NCBI GenBank assembly: GCA_900550615.1 | Contig: URSX01000061.1 | Span: 1 to 10,230 of the forward strand | Length of the DNA stretch: 10,230 nucleotides | Source: an uncultured Eubacteriales bacterium | Lineage (GTDB): Bacteria; Bacillota; Clostridia; Oscillospirales; Oscillospiraceae | Direction of reading: 5' to 3' | Shown here: in pieces, positions 6,576 through 10,230 of the stretch | Position numbering within the stretch: the stretch's first letter is position 1 | Layout: every line of letters begins with the position of its first letter | The notes under the pieces: model-generated | Told to the model about the DNA's origin: nothing | Database searches by the model: none | What the model saw: only the letters and a program-made list of their open reading frames with translations | Made by a program: the position numbers and the translations under genes

Positions 6576-6614
6576 ACAGTAAAGCCGCCCGGCAGCGCCG
6601 GGCGGCTTTACTGT
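6576..6614. repeat. Perfect 18-bp hairpin sharing its core with hairpin A of copy 1
   Basis: 6576-6593 pairs perfectly with 6597-6614 (loop AGC). A 25-base core (AGCCGCCCGG to GCGGCT, 6583-6607) differs by a single base from 6396-6420 in array copy 1. That base restores a pair that is mismatched there. The ends of the stem are AT-rich (AGTAAA / TTTACT), so it could act as a weak terminator in either direction. Confidence 0.75.
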
Positions 6615-6657
6615 TCTCTCATCTCTCACGCACAGGGCGCACGAGAAAATGATTCTT

Positions 6658-6688
6658 AGAGCTTTCCGGCCTCCGGGCGGCAAGCTCT
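6658..6688. repeat. Inverted repeat 3' of the lysozyme gene
   Basis: AGAGCTT (6658-6664) pairs with AAGCTCT (6682-6688), with an inner CCGG/CCGG pairing. It begins 14 bases past the lysozyme stop. No U-run follows directly on the minus strand, so calling it a terminator would be weak. Confidence 0.4.
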
Positions 6689-6702
6689 GCGAGACCTTCG
6701 AC

Positions 6703-7554
6703 TCACTCAGCCTTGTTTTTTTCAAACAGAAGGTTCCGGTCCGCTGCCGCGTCGATGCCCGGGACGGTGCCGCTGTGGTCATACTGCCACAGGGCCGTCC
6801 GGTAGTAAAACGTAGGGGAGGCCCCGGGCTCTGCCAGCCAGAGGGTGCAGCTTTTCAGGGGGGAGAGGTCATAAGTGTGATAGCCCTGCTGGAGGTTGAA
6901 ATAGAGACCGGCGGTGTAGCCGGCAGCTTCGATAGCCTGACAGAAGGCAGCGGCGCAGGCGGTGACGGTTTCGCCGTCTAAAGCATTGGCCCGGCCCTCC
7001 GGGGCGGTGACGGTTTCCCAATCGTAAAAAACCGGCAGCTCCAGAGGGCGTCCGTCCAGCAATTGCAGCACATAGGCCGCCTCCTCCCGGGCCTCCTCCA
7101 CGGTGGTGGCCTGGGAGAAGAAGTATACGCCCCGCCGAAGTCCGGCGGCTCCGGCTCCGGCGTAGTTCTCCTCAAAACGGGGGTCGATCCGCAGTTCGCC
7201 AATGCCATAGCTGCGGTAGCCGCAGCGGATGACGGAAAAATCAATGCCGCTCTGGGCCACCTCCTGCCAGCGGATTTTGTTTTGCCAGTCGGACACGTCC
7301 ACGCCCTGGGAGACGGTGTACTGGCTGCCGGTGTAGGTGACGGTTCCGTCCTGAAGGGAAAACTCCTCCGGCCGGAATGTGCTGGTGGGAAGGCCATGGA
7401 TCGGCTGGATCCAGATGGTGCCGGTGCCGTCGTTCACGGCTACGGAGTCGTCCCGGTGCAGCAGCCTCAGGGCGGCCAAAGCGCCCAGAAGAAGGAGCAG
7501 CAGGACGGGCAGCAGATAAAGACCCCTTTTTTTCTTGTTGCCTTTGACGGTCAA
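6703..7554 (-). CDS. Membrane-anchored GH25 lysozyme (muramidase)
   Basis: 283 residues. A Lys/Arg-rich start and one hydrophobic segment (about 12-32) suggest a signal anchor, with the enzyme outside. The GH25 domain covers about 82-280: QGVDVSDWQNKIRW with Asp86; SVIRCGYRSYG; RRGVYFFSQA; LPVFYDWETV with the catalytic Asp178 and Glu180; GLYFNL; LWLAEP; and LWQYDHSGTVPGIDAAADRN near the end. GH25 enzymes cleave the MurNAc-GlcNAc bond of peptidoglycan. The start is taken as TTG at 7554, with GGAGG (7568-7564) 9 bases upstream. A longer open frame from 7611 would start at the promoter's -35 and contain no signal. No cell-wall binding repeats are present. The role may be wall remodelling; a prophage origin is not supported, as no phage genes are near. 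Confidence 0.9.
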   Translation of the reverse strand: MTVKGNKKKRGLYLLPVLLLLLLGALAALRLLHRDDSVAVNDGTGTIWIQPIHGLPTSTFRPEEFSLQDGTVTYTGSQYTVSQGVDVSDWQNKIRWQEVAQSGIDFSVIRCGYRSYGIGELRIDPRFEENYAGAGAAGLRRGVYFFSQATTVEEAREEAAYVLQLLDGRPLELPVFYDWETVTAPEGRANALDGETVTACAAAFCQAIEAAGYTAGLYFNLQQGYHTYDLSPLKSCTLWLAEPGASPTFYYRTALWQYDHSGTVPGIDAAADRNLLFEKNKAE

Positions 7555-7582
7555 ATGGCGACACCTCCCCGGAGTTTTCCCT

Positions 7583-7611
7583 ATTTTATCATATCCGGGG
7601 GGAGGAAACAA
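7583..7611 (-). promoter_or_regulatory. Predicted promoter of the GH25 lysozyme gene
   Basis: On the minus strand, TTGTTT (7611-7606), 17 bases, TAAAAT (7588-7583), followed about 15 bases later by the ribosome binding site. It begins 2 bases after the U-run of the upstream terminator, which makes the lysozyme an independent transcript. It overlaps the read-through tail of the surface-protein remnant. Confidence 0.6.
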
Positions 7612-8590
7612 GAAAAAAGGCGGATCCTGGAGGAAACCGCCCTTTAGGAAGGCCTGCGATGAGACCGGCGCTGACGGCCCACTGCATTGACTGCAGCGCC
7701 CAGTCGGAAACGCCGGAAGCGTCCGTGTAGTCGGAGAGGGAGGCGAGGCCCGAAACGTCGCAGCCCTTCAGCTGGGCATAGCGGCAGAGCATGGTGACCA
7801 GCAGCTCCAGGTTGGGGATGGAGGCCAGGGCCACGGGGCTGAGGGCCTTCAGCTGCGTGTCGATGCTGCTGATGGCCTCTTCCGTCAGGGAGGAGGAAAG
7901 AGCATCAATGGCAGCGTTGATGACGGGAACGCTGTCGGCACGGGTATAGTAGACATCCAGATTGCCGCAGGCGGTCTGGTGCTCCTTGTCGCCCATGGCG
8001 GCGGAGGAGCGGTAGAGGGTCAGGTCCAGGGTTTCATCGGACTTGGCCTCGATGGGGCCCTGCACCATGTTCGTGGGGGTACCCAGGTGGTGGAAACCGG
8101 CGGCTTCATCGCTATAGAAGCTCCAGTCGGTGTAGAGGGACATAGAGACCACATCGCCCTCCCGCAGGAGGATCTGGTCCGCGGTGGAGCCGTAGCCCTC
8201 AGAGGCGATGGGGAACTGGTAGTTTACATAGTAGAGCAGATTCGGGTCGTGGTTCCAGATGTTCTGCATGAAAAATGAGCCGCTGGAGCCGCTGACATTG
8301 AACACATCTGTGCCGATGAGATTCTTTTCTTTGAGATAGCCCTTGCCGCACTGTTCCTCGGCCAGGCCGCAGAAGTCCCGCTCCAGCTCGTAGATGAACA
8401 GGTGCAGCAGCGTGATCTGGCCATAGGGTTCGTCGGTGCTGCCGGAGCCGGACTCGCCGGGAACATAGATCTCCGAGCGGAAGTAATAGTCCTCCAGGCC
8501 GTAGAGAGCCAGGTCAAAGTACGGGACGGTAACCTTCTGATAGGCCAGGACCCGCTGGCTGCCTCCGCTTTGGCGTGGCCTCGCGCGCAC
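7589..8590 (-). pseudogene. Remnant of an SLH-domain surface protein with a DUF4430-like domain
   Basis: A 333-codon open frame whose two ends do not fit a complete protein. The front (from GTG 8590) has no signal peptide and no good ribosome binding site, and its first 15 or so residues are arginine/glycine-rich and unlike the rest. From VTVPYFDLALYGLEDYYF on it resembles secreted clostridial surface proteins. LLYYVNYQFP and ILLREGDVVSMSLYTD, at about 118-156, recall DUF4430-like domains. Near the end, LSDYTDASGVSDWALQSMQWAVSAGLIAGL (given here in parts: LSDYTDASGVSDWAL, then QSMQWAVSAGLIAGL) is the first half of an SLH domain. SLH domains bind secondary wall polymers and usually come in threes. 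Here the domain breaks off and is followed by a short unrelated tail that reads through the terminator to a TGA at 7591-7589. I infer loss of both ends, with the middle frame intact. Confidence 0.7.
7613..7641 (-). terminator. Intrinsic terminator at the end of the surface-protein remnant
   Basis: On the minus strand, GGCGGTTTCC (7641-7632), loop TCCA, GGATCCGCC (7627-7619), then T6 (7618-7613). The stem has a T-T mismatch and a bulge but a strong GC base. The remnant reading frame runs through it, unlike a normal gene, which stops before its terminator. Confidence 0.75.
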
Positions 8591-8957
8591 AGCGCCGTTT
8601 CGTGTCGGCCTTCCGGCCTTCTTCCTGGCCTATCCTGCCTGCGAAAGCAGACTTTGCGGAATCGGCGTGTATTACGGCATCAGGATATTCAGTTGGGGCC
8701 TGTCTCCAGATCCTGGGGACGGGCCGGGGCGGTGCGTTTCAGAAATGCACCGGGTGTCCCTCGCCATTGAAATCAATCGTTTTTGAAACTATTTCAGAGT
8801 TTCAAAAACTTAGTCAGCGTGTCGAAAAGACTTTTTCGACACGCTGAGCTCCGACCCTGCAAGGGTCGGAGCTTTTGAGACTGTCGGAAAAAACCGGAGG
8901 TTTTGATGCATAGTTTTTTTGATACTGCCCTGTGAGGGGGGGCCGAGTACGTCCTGC
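8591..8957. other. Gene-free junction region between remnant and ribU
   Basis: 367 bases without a believable gene. From 8552 to about 8729 is GC-rich DNA unlike the surface-protein gene. It includes a GGCC-TTCC-GGCC palindrome near 8607-8618 and a CTGC-GAAA-GCAG hairpin near 8638-8650. Then come the second hairpin array (8730-8873), T/A runs at 8887-8920, and a 6-bp AAAACC/GGTTTT hairpin (8890-8904) that may be a weak ribU terminator on the minus strand. Confidence 0.6.
8730..8873 (-). repeat. Four-hairpin repeat array, copy 2 (inverted)
   Basis: Read on the minus strand, the order is as in copy 1. A: 8873-8847, a perfect 12-bp stem AGCTCCGACCCT with loop GCA on the + strand. B: 8846-8815, perfect CAGCGTGTCGAAAA stem with 4-base loop. 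C: 8809-8779, perfect GTTTTTGAAACT stem with 7-base loop. D: 8752-8730, CGGTGC/GCACCG with TTTC/GAAA. It lies 84 bases past the ribU stop and points in ribU's direction. Hairpins A and D differ in sequence from copy 1, while B, C and the spacer up to GAGGGACACCC are conserved. Confidence 0.85.
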
Positions 8958-9563
8958 TCAGCGGTGCAGCAGCGGTGACAGCGGCTTATAGATGAGGAAG
9001 CACAGGGCTGTATCCAGCAAGCCCTTGACCAGGGTGAAGGGGACGTTGAACACCAGCAGGCAGTTAAACAATGCGTTCTGGGTGGGCACATGGGACACGC
9101 CGCCCAGAATCTCCTCGTACATCCCCACGATGGCATCCAGAGGGAGGTGATACAGCACCACATAGGCGGGATAAACGATGAAATAGTTGGTAACTACGCT
9201 TACCAGCGCCATGGACGCAGCACCGACCACGGAGCCGACCAAAGCGCTCTTGCGGCTCTTGTTGCGCGTATAGATCACGCCGGCGACGAACACGAATACC
9301 GCGCCCAGGATAAAGTTGGACAGTTCACCTACACCGGCGCTGGAGCCGAAGGGCAGGTGCAGCAGGTTTTTCACCAGCTGAATGGCCACGCCATACACAG
9401 GGCCCAGGGAAAAGGTGCCCAGCAGGGCGGGGAGATCGGAGATGTCCAGCTTGATGAAGGAGGGCATCACGGGGATGGAAAACTCGACGAATTGCAGCAC
9501 GGCGGCTACGGCCGACAGCATAGCTGCCACGGCCAGGCGATGGGTCTTTTGCTTTTGGGTCAT
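8958..9563 (-). CDS. ribU: Riboflavin ECF transporter S component RibU
   Basis: 201 residues with about five or six hydrophobic segments. This is the substrate-binding membrane subunit that takes up riboflavin together with the shared energy-coupling ATPases and EcfT, which are encoded elsewhere. Family features: FVEFSIPVMPSFIKLDISDL at 25-44, PALLGTFSLGPVYG at 45-58, IQLVKNLLHL at 61-70 and GVGELSNFILG at 78-88. The assignment is confirmed by the FMN riboswitch directly upstream. The frame is open back to 9668, but that part is riboswitch sequence. The ATG at 9563 has AGGAG (9576-9572) 8 bases upstream. The gene is monocistronic. Uptake of riboflavin feeds FMN/FAD synthesis, and FAD is the donor used by the ApbE-type enzyme at 2620-3636. 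Confidence 0.93.
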   Translation of the reverse strand: MTQKQKTHRLAVAAMLSAVAAVLQFVEFSIPVMPSFIKLDISDLPALLGTFSLGPVYGVAIQLVKNLLHLPFGSSAGVGELSNFILGAVFVFVAGVIYTRNKSRKSALVGSVVGAASMALVSVVTNYFIVYPAYVVLYHLPLDAIVGMYEEILGGVSHVPTQNALFNCLLVFNVPFTLVKGLLDTALCFLIYKPLSPLLHR

Positions 9564-9626
9564 AAAAAATACTCCTTTCAATGTGTGGAACACCCGGATA
9601 GACTTGTCCTCCAAGGTGCACGCATT

Positions 9627-9650
9627 AAAAAGAGCATAACAAAATATGCT
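9627..9650 (-). terminator. Candidate terminator in the FMN riboswitch expression platform
   Basis: On the minus strand, AGCATA (9650-9645), loop, TATGCT (9638-9633), C, then T5 (9631-9627), placed between the aptamer and the ribU start. The stem is short and AT-rich. Flanking bases AAGGCGTGTAC (9658-9648) can also pair partly with GCGTGCACCTT (9623-9613), giving an alternative fold. Transcriptional control is therefore likely but not certain. Confidence 0.55.
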
Positions 9651-9657
9651 GTACACG

Positions 9658-9769
9658 CCTTCTCTCATCCAGACTATACTGTCGGTACCGGAATCGCACC
9701 GGTTCGTGCAGCCCGAGGGCCGCTTGCAGACTATACTGCCGGTGGGGAATCACACCCCGCCTCGAAGAC
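9658..9769 (-). promoter_or_regulatory. FMN riboswitch (RFN element)
   Basis: The minus strand carries the conserved RFN blocks in order: CTTCGAGGCGGGGTG, GATTCCCCACCGGCAGTATA, GTCTGCAAGC, a variable hairpin, CGATTCCGGTACCGACAGTA, and TAGTCTGGATGAGAGAAG closing the P1 stem against the 5' CTTC. FMN binding normally lowers expression of the gene that follows, here ribU. All core segments are present, so the aptamer should be functional. Confidence 0.96.
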
Positions 9770-9794
9770 AAATATTCGTTTGTTCACTGCACAT

Positions 9795-9823
9795 AGTATA
9801 AACCCGGGGTTTTGAAAATGCAA
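9795..9823 (-). promoter_or_regulatory. Promoter of the FMN riboswitch-ribU transcript
   Basis: On the minus strand, TTGCAT (9823-9818), exactly 17 bases, TATACT (9800-9795). Transcription should start near 9788, about 20 bases before the aptamer. It has the same -35 as the rpe promoter. Confidence 0.75.
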
Positions 9824-9887
9824 GACCTAAAAATTAAAAAATGAAACTGAATATCAAAAGAATTTCAAGAATAAAATAAAATTTCGC

Positions 9888-9916
9888 TTTACAAAATCGA
9901 AATAATGTTCTATTAT
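9888..9916 (+). promoter_or_regulatory. Promoter of the SLOG-family gene
   Basis: TTTACA (9888-9893), 17 bases, TATTAT (9911-9916), in a markedly AT-rich stretch. A start near 9923 leaves a leader of only about 10 bases that begins at the ribosome binding site. It diverges from the ribU promoter about 65 bases away. Confidence 0.65.
9898..9911. promoter_or_regulatory. Possible LexA (SOS) operator
   Basis: CGAAATAATGTTCT lies between the -35 and -10 elements. It resembles the Gram-positive SOS box (CGAAC-N4-GTTCG), keeping CGAA and GTTC at the right spacing but missing the inner C and outer G. An overlapping TTTCG-N11-CGAAA inverted repeat (9882-9902) is an alternative operator. Weak evidence. 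Confidence 0.3.
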
Positions 9917-9933
9917 ATAGGGCGGAGGAGGTG

Positions 9934-10230
9934 ATGACCGTGCGGGCCAGGCAGATGAGCTGCAGCTTTACAGGGCATCGGCCGGAGAAGCTGCCTTGGG
10001 GCAGCAATGAGGCGGATGCGCGCTGCAGCGCGCTGAAGGAACGATTATACGAGCTGGTGCTTGCCGCATATGAGCAGGGGTATCGGCATTTCCTGTGCGG
10101 CATGGCGCGGGGATGCGATTTCTGGTTTTGCGAGGCGGTGCTGCGGCTGCGCCAGGGCTATGAGGATGTGTCACTGGAAGCGGTCATCCCGTACCCGGGG
10201 CAGGCGGACCGCTGGCGGGAGAACGACAGG
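9934..10230 (+). CDS. SLOG-family protein (DUF1273 / YpsA-like), N-terminal part
   Basis: 99 codons, open at the window end. Features of the DUF1273 branch of the SLOG superfamily (Rossmann-like, related to DprA and nucleotide-binding LOG proteins): SCSFTGHRPEKLPWG at 9-23, GYRHFLCGMARGCDFWFCEA at 49-68, with the glycine-rich turn, and LEAVIPYPGQADRW at 81-94. These proteins probably bind a nucleotide or nucleotide-derived ligand; the cellular role is unproven. The start is not certain. ATG 9934 has GGAGG (9924-9928) 5 bases upstream, whereas GTG 9940 has AGGAGG (9926-9931) 8 bases upstream. The two differ by two residues only. Its neighbours give no hint of its job, but the promoter may be damage-controlled. 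Confidence 0.85.
   Translation, partial: MTVRARQMSCSFTGHRPEKLPWGSNEADARCSALKERLYELVLAAYEQGYRHFLCGMARGCDFWFCEAVLRLRQGYEDVSLEAVIPYPGQADRWRENDR

Larger units (their letters stand above)
6376..6702. other. Convergent intergenic gap made of hairpins, no gene
   Basis: This 327-base gap between the 3' ends of the ABC ATPase (+) and the lysozyme (-) contains no plausible gene. It holds a four-hairpin array (6395-6533), an isolated 18-bp hairpin (6576-6614) and a weaker inverted repeat (6658-6688). About 40 bases at 6534-6575 and 6615-6657 show no structure I can name. A classic hairpin plus U-run terminator is not obvious for either gene, so the hairpins may do that job. Confidence 0.7.

Noticed and set aside
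6703..7554. Lysozyme as a prophage endolysin
   Set aside because: It has a membrane anchor and no holin, tail or wall-binding repeats nearby.
8575..8847. Small + strand frame over the junction region
   Set aside because: It crosses the hairpin array, has no ribosome binding site and no family I recognise. It may reflect a dispersed repeat, but not a protein I can support.
6395..8873. Hairpin arrays as a CRISPR or integron-like array
   Set aside because: The stems differ from one another, there are no equal direct repeats with spacers, and no cas or integrase gene is present.
9090..9815. 241-codon + strand frame opposite ribU
   Set aside because: It runs through ribU and its FMN riboswitch on the opposite strand, so it cannot be a gene.

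Overview
The window looks like a chromosomal segment of a GC-rich gut-type Clostridia (Oscillospiraceae / Flavonifractor-Oscillibacter-like). This rests on the gene families present: an ECF-type RibU under an FMN riboswitch, a NusG-domain-II plus Gx-type membrane protein pair, a SpoVK/CbxX-like AAA+ ATPase, a decayed S-layer-homology (SLH) surface protein, and a DUF1273/SLOG protein with a C-x-FTGHRPEKL start. The species cannot be fixed from sequence reading alone. No tRNA, rRNA, CRISPR array or transposase was seen.

Layout. (1) 1-675: 3' part of an M29 metallo-aminopeptidase (+), ending in a bidirectional terminator shared with a convergent TfoX-N-domain gene (-). (2) 1090-1370: two divergent promoters, then a long GC-rich, hairpin-dense leader in front of rpe. 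(3) 1371-6375: seven tightly packed + strand genes (gaps from -26 to +25 bases): rpe, recR, apbE-type flavin transferase lipoprotein, NusG-domain-II membrane-anchored protein, Gx/heptaprenyl-synthase-component-I-like membrane protein, AAA+ ATPase, and an orphan ABC ATPase. The middle three form a recognisable extracytosolic flavin/redox module. (4) 6376-6702: a gene-free convergent gap filled with hairpins. (5) 6703-8590 (-): a membrane-anchored GH25 lysozyme with its own promoter, and behind it a surface-protein remnant that has lost both ends. (6) 8591-8957: gene-free junction DNA with a second copy of the hairpin array. (7) 8958-9823 (-): ribU with FMN riboswitch and promoter. (8) 9888-10230 (+): promoter with a LexA-like box and the 5' part of a SLOG/DUF1273 gene, cut by the window end.

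How it works together. ApbE attaches FMN from FAD to extracytosolic proteins. RibU imports riboflavin and is repressed by FMN. So two ends of flavin economy sit within 6 kb, although no flavinylation substrate is encoded here.

The most unusual thing is a four-hairpin array present twice in inverted orientation (6395-6533 on +, 8730-8873 on -). Each copy lies directly 3' of a gene and points in that gene's direction. A 95-base core matches at about 83 of 95 positions by hand alignment, and changes in one stem are compensatory. This looks like a structured dispersed repeat (REP/MITE-like), and it brackets the lysozyme/surface-protein segment.
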